Shown piece by piece: positions 50,505 to 59,660 of a stretch of 64,000 bases of DNA; the first letter of the stretch is position 1, and each line of letters starts with the position of its first letter. A program made the position numbers and the translations under genes. The stretch is taken from NCBI RefSeq assembly GCF_008704205.1, contig NZ_VXLC01000051.1, forward strand, positions 1-64,000. The letters are read 5' to 3'. The notes beneath the pieces were generated by a model, which was given only the letters and a program-made list of their open reading frames with translations, searched no databases and was not told where the DNA came from. The stretch is from Nocardia colli (lineage in GTDB: Bacteria; Actinomycetota; Actinomycetes; Mycobacteriales; Mycobacteriaceae).

Positions 50505-50980
50505 CCGGGCGGCGATTACCGAATCCGGCTGGCGGGGAACCGGTCCTACCGGCCGGAGCCGTCGTGGCTATCTACGCCGTCACCACGATGATGGCCGGTG
50601 TGTTCGGCGGCGGCACGATCTCTGCCGCGCTCGCCGGACACGGGATCGGCCTCCTCACGCCGGAACAGATGATCCCGACACTCGGCCGACTGATGCGGCG
50701 CCCCGGCGACCTGGCCGCGGCCTGGCCGGGCGACCCGCGACCAGGACCGGCATGGTTGAGCTGGATCTGCATCGTCGTCGTGGCCGTGCTGTGGTGCGCG
50801 TGCGCAACACTTGCCAGCGACGAGATCGATAGCCGACGCCGCCACCGCCGCCGGCCCGGCCTGGCGACCGCAGCCGACCTGCGTAGTGCCGGTCTGAACC
50901 GGCGCAGCGCGCTTCGACGCGCTGCGCACGAATTCCCAAGCCTGCTCAGGCCCTCAGGGCCGAGACGGTGGCGGCGATGA
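50501..50980 (+). CDS. Membrane subunit preceding VirD4 (coupling protein N-terminal-like)
   Basis: A 159-residue protein with two transmembrane helices (VVAIYAVTTMMAGVFGGGTISAAL and WLSWICIVVVAVLWCACATLAS) separated by ~60 residues, and a basic C-terminal tail (RRRHRRRPGLATAADLRSAGLNRRSALRRAAHEFPSLLR). VirD4/TraG coupling proteins normally carry such a two-helix membrane region fused to the ATPase. Here the ATPase is the next gene and lacks a membrane region, so this gene is best read as its detached anchor. Both junctions are 4-base overlaps. Confidence 0.7.
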   Translation: MTGRRLPNPAGGEPVLPAGAVVAIYAVTTMMAGVFGGGTISAALAGHGIGLLTPEQMIPTLGRLMRRPGDLAAAWPGDPRPGPAWLSWICIVVVAVLWCACATLASDEIDSRRRHRRRPGLATAADLRSAGLNRRSALRRAAHEFPSLLRPSGPRRWRR

Positions 50981-52365
50981 GGAGCCGTCCCTGGCGCTGC
51001 GGTCGTGCCGTCGAGCCATCGCGGGCGGCGGTCGATCTCGGTGTCCTCGCCGACCGGCCCAGCGAGCACGTTTACCTTCAGCACCGCGACGGCGTGATCG
51101 TGCACGGACCGACCGGTGCGGGCAAGACCTGGCGGGTGGCCTACCAACGCGTCTGCGACGCACCAGGATTCACCCTCGTAACCACCACCAAAGCCGACCT
51201 CGTCGCCGCCACAATCACCCAACGCGCCCAACAAGGTCGGGTGGCTGTCTTCGACCCGGAAGGGTTGACCGGATGGCCCGCCGGACTGCGCTGGTCATTC
51301 CTGGCCGGCTGCACCGACCCCGACACCGCGATCCGCCGCGCCGACGCTGCCGCACGCGCGATGCCCCTGGAGGGCACCCGCAACGGCGCCTACTTCGAAC
51401 AGAAAGCCGCCACGGTCCTGCGCTGCTGTCTGCACGCCGCCGCGACGGCGAACCACTCCATCCGCGACGTACGGGTGTGGATCTCGGCGCGCACCAACCG
51501 CACCCCGGTCGACATCCTGAGCCGTACCTTGCCGGACTGGGCTGGCGAACTCGACCAGATCCTCGCCTCGGGCAGCGAATCCACTGACGACGTCCTCGCC
51601 GCCGCCTCGCGACTCCTCGAACCGCTGGCATCGCCGAAACTGCTCGCCGCCATAGACGTGGACCTTGCGGAATCCTTCGATATCGAACGGTTCGTGCTCG
51701 GCGGCGCGAACACCTTGTATCTGGTGTCGCGGGGCAGCACCCGATCCATGGCGCCCTTCGTCGCCGCGCTGGCCGCCGAAGTCCATTATGTCGCCGACCG
51801 TGCCTCCCAACGGATGCCGGGCAAACGCCTGGACCCACCGGTGCGGCTCGTCCTGGACGAAACCAACAACGTCGCCCCGATCCCGGACCTGCCTCAGATC
51901 ATGACCGACTCCGGCGGCAAGGGGATCTGCGTGTGGGCCTTCGCCCATAACCAGGACCAGAACGAATTACGTTGGGGCAGCGAAGGCGGGCGCGTCCTGG
52001 CCCAGTCCGCGCCGGCGATGCTGATCCTGCCCGGCTTACGCGGCACCGAGGAACTCGCTTCGATCTCGCGGTTGATCGGGGAGCGGCGCGGCTGGGAAGC
52101 CAGCCTGCACCAAGGCGGGCGCACCTACCAACTCCACGACGACACCGTGCTGCGCGCAGACGAAATCAGGGAACTACCCAGCGACCACGGGTTACTGCTG
52201 TATCGCAACGCACCCGCCTGCCTGCTGCGGCTGCCCAGCGTATGGGAGGTTCCCCGCTGGCGAGGGCACGCCCGCGCCTCCACCGCGCTGTTCGATCAGA
52301 TCATCGCCACCGGCGTCGTCCCCCCTCGACTACGCCTGCCCAACGACGGCGGAGGCGCGCAATGA
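50977..52365 (+). CDS. VirD4/TraG-type coupling ATPase
   Basis: A 462-residue ATPase from ATG 50977 (ATGA overlap). The N terminus contains PSEHVYLQHRDGVIVHGPTGAGKTWRVAYQRV with Walker A GPTGAGKT at ~44-51; Walker B is VRLVLDETNN (DE ~294-295). The segment TTTKADLVAATITQRAQQGRVAVFDPEG and the later GKGICVWAFAHNQDQNELRWG match TraG/VirD4-type coupling proteins, which select substrates (relaxase-DNA or proteins) and feed them to the channel. It lacks its own membrane helices, which the preceding gene supplies. Its presence argues for conjugative DNA transfer rather than only protein secretion. Confidence 0.87.
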   Translation: MRSRPWRCGRAVEPSRAAVDLGVLADRPSEHVYLQHRDGVIVHGPTGAGKTWRVAYQRVCDAPGFTLVTTTKADLVAATITQRAQQGRVAVFDPEGLTGWPAGLRWSFLAGCTDPDTAIRRADAAARAMPLEGTRNGAYFEQKAATVLRCCLHAAATANHSIRDVRVWISARTNRTPVDILSRTLPDWAGELDQILASGSESTDDVLAAASRLLEPLASPKLLAAIDVDLAESFDIERFVLGGANTLYLVSRGSTRSMAPFVAALAAEVHYVADRASQRMPGKRLDPPVRLVLDETNNVAPIPDLPQIMTDSGGKGICVWAFAHNQDQNELRWGSEGGRVLAQSAPAMLILPGLRGTEELASISRLIGERRGWEASLHQGGRTYQLHDDTVLRADEIRELPSDHGLLLYRNAPACLLRLPSVWEVPRWRGHARASTALFDQIIATGVVPPRLRLPNDGGGAQ

Positions 52366-52829
52366 ATACACCAGCATCGCCGACACCGAATAATGCAGTG
52401 CCCCAGTACTTTCCGTGCCGATACAGCTGGCGCCACCTCGACCGTGGCGAGGCCGCGGCACTGTGGCAGGAACTGCTCGACTGGGTCGACTGGCTGCGAA
52501 ACACCTACCAACTGGGCTCCCGTATCCCGTCGTGCTGGTTTCGACACGACTCGGTGCGTGAGGAACTGACCGCCCTGATGGGCGCACACGCCGCCGCCTA
52601 CTACTGCGAGCGCGAGTCCACCGAGCTGCCGCGCGAAGACATGACCGCCTGGCACACCCAATGGCTATGGCCCACCGTCGAACGCCTCACCAAAATCTCG
52701 GACTTCTCCGCCTGCCAACCCCACCACTGCCGCTACACCCGCCAACCCCAACCCACCCACGACGGTCTCGCCGAATACGTCACCGACCACTTGGACCACC
52801 ACTACGACACACACCACAGCGCGCCGTAA
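52362..52829 (+). CDS. Hypothetical protein of the transfer operon
   Basis: A 155-residue soluble protein whose ATG overlaps the coupling-ATPase stop by 4 bases. It reads NAVPQYFPCRYSWRHLDRGEAAALWQELLDWVDWLRNTYQLGSRIPSCWFRHDSVREELTALMGAHAAAY. The R-I-P-x-C-W-x-x-H and W-L-R-x-T-Y pattern is recurrent in short proteins next to actinobacterial coupling proteins. Its tail is histidine-rich (HHCRY, HHYDTHH). No domain is recognised; an accessory role in the transfer machine is inferred from coupling. Confidence 0.65.
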   Translation: MNTPASPTPNNAVPQYFPCRYSWRHLDRGEAAALWQELLDWVDWLRNTYQLGSRIPSCWFRHDSVREELTALMGAHAAAYYCERESTELPREDMTAWHTQWLWPTVERLTKISDFSACQPHHCRYTRQPQPTHDGLAEYVTDHLDHHYDTHHSAP

Positions 52830-52922
52830 CGAACGACCGGATTCGAATCGCCGACATCACTTGACACGAGCACTGAAAGGAGTTGCTAAGCAACAGATTC
52901 CACGCCGGAAGGAGGCGATTTC

Positions 52923-54482
52923 ATGGACGACATTCAGGCTCGAAGTTCGGGACACGACTTCAGCGAAACTGGGATGCGCTGGGCGTATGAGGGTCTCTAC
53001 CAGCTCCGCCAGCACGTCATCTCGATCGAGTCCGCCACCGAATATTTGAGGCTCCATCGCGAAATGGTCCAGTTGGAGAGTGCCTGGCTGACCGGCCCGC
53101 CGAAATGGGCGCTGCGGTGGCGCTTCCTCGACGCCGCGGTCCAGGACTGGGCCAATGACCCCGACTTCGCCCGTCAACTCCGCGACGAAGCGTTCTATGG
53201 CTCTTTCTTCGCCCCGCCCAATCTGGACGGGATCGAACGCGAGAGTCTGGCTCAAGCCGCAGAGCTGGTCCACTGCGGTGCTCTGGGTGAACTCACCGAG
53301 ACGAGTTCGCTGGCCTACATCGCCACCTACACCTACACCCATACCGCAAGCGCCACCGGTGATCTCGGAGCACACACCAGCTGGTGGAAGGCCCGGGAAT
53401 GGGTACGGGAACGCGCGGTCACCGACAGCGACACCGCAGTGGATATGACCGTCGCCGCCCATGACGTCGTCAGCGGAAAACGACACCTGCTGAACACCGC
53501 TACCGCGATCCCCGCCACGGAACTGGTCACCGAGCTCGACCGCCTCGCCGCGGTCCTCGGCGGCGCCCGCGAACGCGACGGCAAACCCTTCGTCGACGAC
53601 CTGCACTACGACGTACTGTGCGACGACTACCGGGCCTCGATGATCGCCGCCCGCCACCCCCGCACTGGAATCCGCCGATTCGAACACAAGCTCTACACTG
53701 ATGACCTACGCGATCAAACCCTCGACTTCGCCGCCGGTATCGGCAGACAGGGCACCGTCGAGGAACTGGCCGGCATCGACCGCACCGCACGCCAAGACGG
53801 CGCCGACCTCGCCGCGGTGGGCTCGAGCTGGCTCGATCAGATCGCCGAGCACGCTGAACGTGCCCGTGAACGGTTGTTCGCGCAGGGCATCGAGGTCCAT
53901 TACCCCCACGCCCACGACCCGACCCTGCTCATCCAGGCCGGGCACAGCCCTGTAGACGATGTCGACCCCTGGTACGGCTGGCAGCTGCGGCTTACACAAC
54001 TCGGCGACGAACACACCGGTGAGCTTCACCAGATCGGGCGATATCGTTCGTGCGAAGAACTACTCACCGCACTGCAAAACCGCACCAGCACAACAGGTCC
54101 CGCATATGACGCAACCCCAGATGTGGTGCCCGCTGAGGTGGCGACCATGCTGCGCGAATTCGGCCGGCAACTGCGCGAACTCGACACCAACGTGGCCACC
54201 AGTGCAACCCTGCGGACCGCGATCCGATCCGGACAACCGATTCACTGGACGCGAAACGGAAAACAATCGAACACAACAGGATTCACCGCACCAGGCGAGC
54301 GAGACCCGGCCCACAAACTAATCGAGACGCCCGCCAGGGAGAGCCAGTGCCGCAGCACTGGTCAAGAGAGGGCGCAACCGCCACCGTCAGAGAGCAACCC
54401 TATCCGTGACGCCGCAAGGAAACGCCGCGAACGAACAGCACGCCAACCCAACCGAACCCGGCCTCGCCGCCGCCACCTGTGA
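52923..54482 (+). CDS. Hypothetical transfer-operon protein (519 residues)
   Basis: A 519-residue soluble, mostly helical protein from ATG 52923, with GAAGGAGG upstream. The first ~200 residues contain WALRWRFLDAAVQDWANDPDFARQLRDEAFYGSFF and EARSSLAYIATYTYTH-like segments. The centre has DDLHYDVLCDDYRASMIAARHPRTGIRRFEHKLYTDDLRDQTLDF and AERARERLFAQGIEVHYPHAHDP. The last ~100 residues are basic and disordered. I do not recognise it. A DNA-processing or relaxosome function is possible because no relaxase is otherwise seen, but no HUH or tyrosine motif is visible. It is separated by 93 bp from the preceding gene. Confidence 0.6.
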   Translation: MDDIQARSSGHDFSETGMRWAYEGLYQLRQHVISIESATEYLRLHREMVQLESAWLTGPPKWALRWRFLDAAVQDWANDPDFARQLRDEAFYGSFFAPPNLDGIERESLAQAAELVHCGALGELTETSSLAYIATYTYTHTASATGDLGAHTSWWKAREWVRERAVTDSDTAVDMTVAAHDVVSGKRHLLNTATAIPATELVTELDRLAAVLGGARERDGKPFVDDLHYDVLCDDYRASMIAARHPRTGIRRFEHKLYTDDLRDQTLDFAAGIGRQGTVEELAGIDRTARQDGADLAAVGSSWLDQIAEHAERARERLFAQGIEVHYPHAHDPTLLIQAGHSPVDDVDPWYGWQLRLTQLGDEHTGELHQIGRYRSCEELLTALQNRTSTTGPAYDATPDVVPAEVATMLREFGRQLRELDTNVATSATLRTAIRSGQPIHWTRNGKQSNTTGFTAPGERDPAHKLIETPARESQCRSTGQERAQPPPSESNPIRDAARKRRERTARQPNRTRPRRRHL

Positions 54483-54504
54483 CCCCAATGTCGAGGAGGT
54501 TCCT

Positions 54505-55944
54505 ATGGCGCAACCCGATCGCGACAACACCGGCGCCCGGCGCTCTACCGACGCTGGTCGCGAAGCAATCCAAGCCATCCGAACCCTGGTAGACGCCCGC
54601 GACATCCGCGCCGCCAAACAACAACTCCGGCGCATCCGAACACACCTCGACGACCCCACCTGGGCCATGATCGGCGAAATCGCCAACACTCTGCGCTACA
54701 AAACCCACGACGTCGCGATCACCAAACTCCGCAAACTCTGGCGAGACAACGAACAACACCGCGCACTCATCGAAGCCTGCGTACCGAAAACCGATCAACA
54801 CCAATACATCCCGGACACCCAGCCCGCGGCAACAACACGAACCGACCCACCATGGCGTCGGCCCGGACGTGTCGCACGCCGAGTCGATGAGACGAAGCGC
54901 ACCGACCCACGCCAACGGACCGGAAGCGCCGGCGCGGCACGCGTGGACGCTTACGAAGACCAACTCACCACCGAGGAACGCAAAGAACAGGGGACACCTC
55001 GCCCCGAATTGATCGTCGATCGTCGCGACTACGACCGCGACGCCGTCGCCAGGGTCACCGAACCTTTGTGCGTGTCCTGCCGGCTTGAGCGCGCCAGCAT
55101 CGACCGCTGGACCGGCCAGATCACCACCGGCCACGGCGATGACGGTCTGTGCGGAACCTGCCGCGAAGACGGACGCACAGGCATCCCCGAACTTCCGCTC
55201 GGGCACAGTCGCTCTCAGGCCATCCGAGCCCGTCTCGACACTATCGCCACGAACTTCGACAGCCACAATCCTGGGCTGTTCCGCCACGAGTGGCGCTACG
55301 GCGACCGCCTTACCAAGTCCGTCACCGCGGACTGGGTCAAACAGCGCAACCCGAATGGAGTCGTAAGACAAACAGCGACAACAAAATTGATTGATCTGAA
55401 CGGCGAATGCACTGAATGCGGCGACTGGAGGCAACTCCGCGACGACTTATGCGCCGACTGTCACAAAGGCTTGAACGGCGACATAGTCATCGTTGGCTCA
55501 CTCGACCCTCTCGCGATCAAAGGAACCTTCAAGAAGGACATCAATGACGACGCTGCTATCGAAGATCAGACGGTCGTGGATGGCGGTGTAGGCCGACCTG
55601 AAAAGGCCAGCTATCTAGAGGAATTCATGCAACGACTCGAAGCTGGCGGATCGGAGGACGACTCCGCGGCAGTGATGCCAGCAGACCATGACACAGCCGC
55701 CGCAATTACGGCTTTCCGAAGAGAAGGGTCGTCTGGACCGCGATCGGACCGCGTAAACCCTAGGTGCCCGGACTCAGGCGCATCAGCACCGGATATAAAG
55801 CAGCGCAACAGAAAAGAGGTGGTGAAGTCCTCGAGCAACGCGATGAATGCCGGACTAAAGCCTTCCGAGGAAAGCGCGGGACGACGACGTCAGCAAGCCC
55901 GTAGTCAAGCGACCACCGCGACGGGCCGGGCTCGACGAATGTGA
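54505..55944 (+). CDS. Zinc-ribbon-containing hypothetical protein
   Basis: A 479-residue protein from ATG 54505, with GAGGAGG upstream. Residues ~20-80 are helical (REAIQAIRTLVDARDIRAAKQQLRRIRTHLDDPTWAMIGEIANTLRYKTHDVAITKLRKLW). Two CxxC pairs follow: LCVSCRLE with LCGTCRED near residues 190-220, then CTECGDW with LCADCHKG near residues 300-320. Both have the spacing of zinc ribbons. The C-terminal ~100 residues are charged and disordered. Such proteins may bind nucleic acid during transfer. It ends the + strand run before the ESX genes, and no match to a known family is certain. Confidence 0.6.
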   Translation: MAQPDRDNTGARRSTDAGREAIQAIRTLVDARDIRAAKQQLRRIRTHLDDPTWAMIGEIANTLRYKTHDVAITKLRKLWRDNEQHRALIEACVPKTDQHQYIPDTQPAATTRTDPPWRRPGRVARRVDETKRTDPRQRTGSAGAARVDAYEDQLTTEERKEQGTPRPELIVDRRDYDRDAVARVTEPLCVSCRLERASIDRWTGQITTGHGDDGLCGTCREDGRTGIPELPLGHSRSQAIRARLDTIATNFDSHNPGLFRHEWRYGDRLTKSVTADWVKQRNPNGVVRQTATTKLIDLNGECTECGDWRQLRDDLCADCHKGLNGDIVIVGSLDPLAIKGTFKKDINDDAAIEDQTVVDGGVGRPEKASYLEEFMQRLEAGGSEDDSAAVMPADHDTAAAITAFRREGSSGPRSDRVNPRCPDSGASAPDIKQRNRKEVVKSSSNAMNAGLKPSEESAGRRRQQARSQATTATGRARRM

Positions 55945-56162
55945 GTGGAGCAGCCGCATGGTGTTCGGTTTATCACCCGTTGCAGTGGAGTGGTCTCCCG
56001 GAGCGTTACCGGACGATGAGTCACACTGACCGAATTCCGTGAAGGGGCTAGGACTGGAGCCAGCGTCTGCGTTCTAGAACTTTGACGCGTTGTCGCTCCG
56101 GTTGGGTGCGGTACTGTACAGGGCGTTCAAGCTTGACATTCGACCGTTGACCTGGGGGGCGT

Positions 56163-56483
56163 ATGGCTACGTTCAAGGCCGATTTGGAGACATTGGGGAA
56201 GCTCGGAACGACCCTGCACGATCTGGCCCGTGAAGCGGAGGGCACCAAGCCGAAACGGGTAGCTGCTGTCAGCCCGCACGAGCAGCTGCAGTCAACTGCT
56301 GCCGGCTTGTTGCTCGAGAGTGAACAGCTTCTGGGAGTGCTCATTCCGACGATCAAGGAGCGCCTGGGCGAGACCGGGGATGTGATGGCCAACGTTGCCC
56401 GTCAGTACAAGGACACCGACGAGAGCAACGCTGACAGCATCCTGGATGTATATCGCAAGTCGACCGGCGACTGGACGGCGTAG
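56163..56483 (+). CDS. ESX substrate-like helical hairpin protein with YxxxD signal
   Basis: A 106-residue helical protein (ADLETLGKLGTTLHDLAREAEG ... GLLLESEQLLGVLIPTIKERLGETGDVMANVARQY). The C-terminal part contains YKDTD, a Y-x-x-x-D motif that serves as the type VII secretion signal. It lacks the W-x-G turn but the next gene, starting 10 bases on, has one (AYWEGQ). A YxxxD helix pair and a WxG helix pair typically form a heterodimer exported by an ESX machine. It resembles EspC/DUF2580-like proteins in size. A secreted partner is the likely role. Confidence 0.7.
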   Translation: MATFKADLETLGKLGTTLHDLAREAEGTKPKRVAAVSPHEQLQSTAAGLLLESEQLLGVLIPTIKERLGETGDVMANVARQYKDTDESNADSILDVYRKSTGDWTA

Positions 56484-56492
56484 GGGCGGGGA

Positions 56493-58862
56493 ATGAGTCT
56501 CAAGACGTGGATCGAGTACGCCGATCCCTCGAGCCTGCTCGCCCTCGGTGATTCCTGGATCGCTTTCGGCGCTGACCTCGAGCACTTGTTCGACCGGTAC
56601 GTCGATGCCGTCACGAAGGTGAACGACGCGTACTGGGAGGGCCAATGCGCGCAAGCGGCCCAGGACCGGGCGCTGGCTGACCAGAAGACGATGCAGACGC
56701 TCGCCGACAAGATCAACACCGTCGCGCAGCGGACCAAGAACGGCTACGACGAGATAGACGCTCCACTTCGGCGAGCTCGCGGAGCACTCATCGAGGCGGG
56801 GCGCCGCGGCTATTCGGTCGCCGACACCCTCGCCCTGAGCATTCCGCCAGGAAAGACGGTCAGCGACGAGGACAAGCAGTCGTTGCTTGACCTCCAAGCT
56901 GAACTCAACGATGCCGTCCGGTCCACTGTGCAAGCCGACAGCAAGCTCCGCGACGACCTGAACAACGCTCGTGCAGACCTTCGTGCGGCCTTCATCGCTT
57001 CTCCTGCGGCCCTCGGCGCCGACCAAGGCAAAGCCGACGGATCGAACTTGACCACCCAACCGGTCAATCTTGGCGCCGATGGCATACAGCGCCTGATCGA
57101 GGCTGGTCAGCTGACGCCGGATCAGATCGCTGCGTTGCAGCGCGGCGAGCAGTCGACAATCCCGGCTTCGCAGATGGAGTACTTGAACGGACTGAGCCGT
57201 TCACTCGACGGCAAGAGCCCGCAGGAAATCCAGCAGATCATGAGCAAGCTGCCGCCAGATGGGCAGCGCGCGTTGGCGAACTCCCTGCAGATCGTGTCGA
57301 ATCCGTCGATCAACGCCGGACCGGTGGCAGCCGACGACAAGGACCTGCCCAACAACGGCAAGGGCGGGCTCGGCCAGCTGCCGAAGCAGATGCAGGACTC
57401 GCTCACTCGCAGCGACCTCGTCACCGATAAGTCGAAATACGGCATCGGACGTGAGGTCAACCTCAACGGCGTCGCCGACAACCAGGCGATCGCAAAGATC
57501 GTCGGCGCCGGCGACCCTCAGTATCGTGTCGGGACCGACGTCGACCGCAAGCTGCTCGACGTGGGAGCGAAATACCTCGACGGCTACGAGAACTACAAGA
57601 ACTCCGACGACTTCATCCACCCGTCACTGCAGATCGACGGAGCTGATCCCAGCGCAGTCGGGCAGTTCGGGCCCCGTATCAGCGAGGACATGTTCGCCGT
57701 GGCCGGCACCGACAAGGCCGCGGTCGAAGCTCTGGTGACCGGCCCGGACCACGAGAAATTCATGCACAACGTGTTCACCCACGAGTGGAGTGACCGCGGC
57801 ACCGCCGTGTCCACGCTCTTCCAGTTCGATCCGCAAGATGCCGTCGTTCAAGATCCGAACAACCCGATCGATGTGAAGACCGCTGAGCGGACCGGCCACA
57901 TCATGAGCTCGGTCGGTGAGTACCTCGCCGGCGGCGGGGACCCGAACGTACGCTGGAACGAACTGGCCAAGATGGACAACCACGGAATTAACGGCCACAG
58001 CATCGGTCAGCTCAATCCGACACTGGTTCAAGAGATCTCGAAGGGAATGTCGCCCTACGTCGACGTACTGGCCGGCACCCCGCGCCCCGAATTGCCCGGC
58101 TTCGATGTGCCCCATCACATCAACAGCGATGGCAAGATATCGACTTGGCTCGATCCGCAAGGGAATGGCAGCTACAAAGGCGCGGCCAACATCTTCGGGC
58201 TCATGAACACCGATCCCGACCCGAACGGTGCCGGCAAGACCTTGAACGGCGCTGCCATGTTCGGCGTTCTGCGCAACGAAGGGTTGTACGCGCACGATCC
58301 CCAACTGCCGGGATCGACCGACAGCCTGGCCACAGCCGGACGACTGAACGCCCTCGTCGACAAGGGCATCTTCGTCGCCTCCGAGTCCAACCACAGCAAC
58401 AACTACGCTGACGCGCAAGATATGTACGACCGCAAGCGCACGGCCTACGACGAAATGAAGGCGCTCACCAGCCGCGGACTGACCGAGACGCTGCCAGAAG
58501 GCAAGTACGGCGGCGACATTCTGACCGGTGGTGGCGACAATCTGAAGGAGTTCTTCACCGGCGCCAAACCGACCGAGTCCGAAGTGTCGGCCATCGCGCC
58601 GCCCAACTTTGCCCAACGAAGCCACGAGGTACTCTCGCAGGCGCAGATTCCGGAGAACCTGCAGAGCAGATACTCCGATCTGTTCGAGAACGGCGGGCTG
58701 AAGTCATGGGAAGCGATTCAGTTCGACCCGAAGAACGAGCACCTGACGACTGAGTTGAACGAGCTGTTCAACAAGGTCGGCCAAAACGACGACGGCCACG
58801 GCGCCACATTGCGCAACGCCTACAGCCAGGTCACCCTCGACGTTCAGAGCAAAGGCAAATGA
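56493..58862 (+). CDS. Large ESX-associated protein with N-terminal WxG domain (TPR-repeat-region type)
   Basis: A 789-residue protein. Residues ~1-170 form a WxG helical hairpin (WIAFGADLEHLFDRYVDAVTKVNDAYWEGQCAQAAQDRALADQKT... ). Residues ~190-789 match what mycobacterial and Nocardia annotations call the TPR repeat region: GADGIQRLIEAGQLTPDQIAALQRGE, MSKLPPDGQRALANSLQ, and IFGLMNTDPDPNGAGKTLNGAAMFGVLRNEG. The sequence has no signal peptide, as expected of a type VII substrate. The gene sits between its likely partner (56163) and a lipoprotein. Function is unknown; close homologues are encoded next to ESX loci. Confidence 0.72.
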   Translation: MSLKTWIEYADPSSLLALGDSWIAFGADLEHLFDRYVDAVTKVNDAYWEGQCAQAAQDRALADQKTMQTLADKINTVAQRTKNGYDEIDAPLRRARGALIEAGRRGYSVADTLALSIPPGKTVSDEDKQSLLDLQAELNDAVRSTVQADSKLRDDLNNARADLRAAFIASPAALGADQGKADGSNLTTQPVNLGADGIQRLIEAGQLTPDQIAALQRGEQSTIPASQMEYLNGLSRSLDGKSPQEIQQIMSKLPPDGQRALANSLQIVSNPSINAGPVAADDKDLPNNGKGGLGQLPKQMQDSLTRSDLVTDKSKYGIGREVNLNGVADNQAIAKIVGAGDPQYRVGTDVDRKLLDVGAKYLDGYENYKNSDDFIHPSLQIDGADPSAVGQFGPRISEDMFAVAGTDKAAVEALVTGPDHEKFMHNVFTHEWSDRGTAVSTLFQFDPQDAVVQDPNNPIDVKTAERTGHIMSSVGEYLAGGGDPNVRWNELAKMDNHGINGHSIGQLNPTLVQEISKGMSPYVDVLAGTPRPELPGFDVPHHINSDGKISTWLDPQGNGSYKGAANIFGLMNTDPDPNGAGKTLNGAAMFGVLRNEGLYAHDPQLPGSTDSLATAGRLNALVDKGIFVASESNHSNNYADAQDMYDRKRTAYDEMKALTSRGLTETLPEGKYGGDILTGGGDNLKEFFTGAKPTESEVSAIAPPNFAQRSHEVLSQAQIPENLQSRYSDLFENGGLKSWEAIQFDPKNEHLTTELNELFNKVGQNDDGHGATLRNAYSQVTLDVQSKGK

Positions 58863-59641
58863 GCCGGAACATTCGCAACCTCGTGATCTGCCTCTCCGTC
58901 GTCATCGTCGGCACGGGGGTCTGCGCCTGCGACCCGGACAAGCAGCCGTCGAAACCGGACCCGGCCTTCTCCAACGTGTGGTCGGCCGAGCCGGGAATCG
59001 ACTTGTTCTCGCGCGGAACCGAACTCGTGCGAGCCGCCCACGAATCCGGGTGGCTCGTGAACCGCGCCGGCATCGACAACGCGTATATCGGGTACCGCGA
59101 AGCTCTCGCGCCACCCGACAACGACCATGACATGGATGTCCTGTTCACCGAACAGAAGACGTTCCAGGGCGCCGATAGTGTCCTGCAAGCGGGGAAAGAG
59201 ACGGACTACAGTCGCGTCACGGCACTCTCGGCTAACGGGAAGACGGTGACAGCCACGGTGTGCCGATATGTCGTTCCCGAAAAAGGCGTCAACAGCGGCA
59301 ACCTGAACGACTTTGCCAGCACGATGTCAGTGGTTGATCTCCGGCTCGAGAACACGGGCAGTGAGCCCGGGAAAACCGGAGTCGCCGACAACGACCCCGG
59401 CCAGCATGATCCGGCAGCACACCGGGTACCGAGCTGGAATGTCTTCGGAACCTGGAAGATAACGAAGATCAAAAGAAATCTGGACGCCGATCCAGAGGGC
59501 TGCCGGAGCTGGTTCCAGCAGCAGATCCCCGGCCTGATTGCGGAACCGGGCTCGAAAACCCTGAAATTTCCCCCTACGCTCCAGATACCGCCGCAGCCCG
59601 TTGCCGTTCAGTATCCGGAGTGGATCAGCCCGTCGCAGTGA
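58859..59641 (+). CDS. Secreted lipoprotein, ESX locus
   Basis: A 260-residue protein with a lipoprotein signal (LVICLSVVIVGTGVCACDPD; the lipobox cysteine is within VCAC). The start overlaps the preceding stop by 4 bases (ATGA), so it is co-translated with the large WxG protein. The mature part contains FLFSRG-like GIDLFSRGTELVRAAHESGWLVNRAGIDNAYIGYREAL, and a cysteine near the end (EGCRSWFQQQIPGL). No known domain is recognised. It probably works in the envelope with the secreted pair upstream. Confidence 0.7.
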   Translation: MSRNIRNLVICLSVVIVGTGVCACDPDKQPSKPDPAFSNVWSAEPGIDLFSRGTELVRAAHESGWLVNRAGIDNAYIGYREALAPPDNDHDMDVLFTEQKTFQGADSVLQAGKETDYSRVTALSANGKTVTATVCRYVVPEKGVNSGNLNDFASTMSVVDLRLENTGSEPGKTGVADNDPGQHDPAAHRVPSWNVFGTWKITKIKRNLDADPEGCRSWFQQQIPGLIAEPGSKTLKFPPTLQIPPQPVAVQYPEWISPSQ

Positions 59642-59660
59642 CCATCATGGCGTTTCAATG

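Noticed and set aside
51972..52361. Upstream extension of the 52362 gene
   Set aside because: It is a shadow of the coupling ATPase in another frame (Arg/Pro-rich); the ATGA overlap defines the true start.
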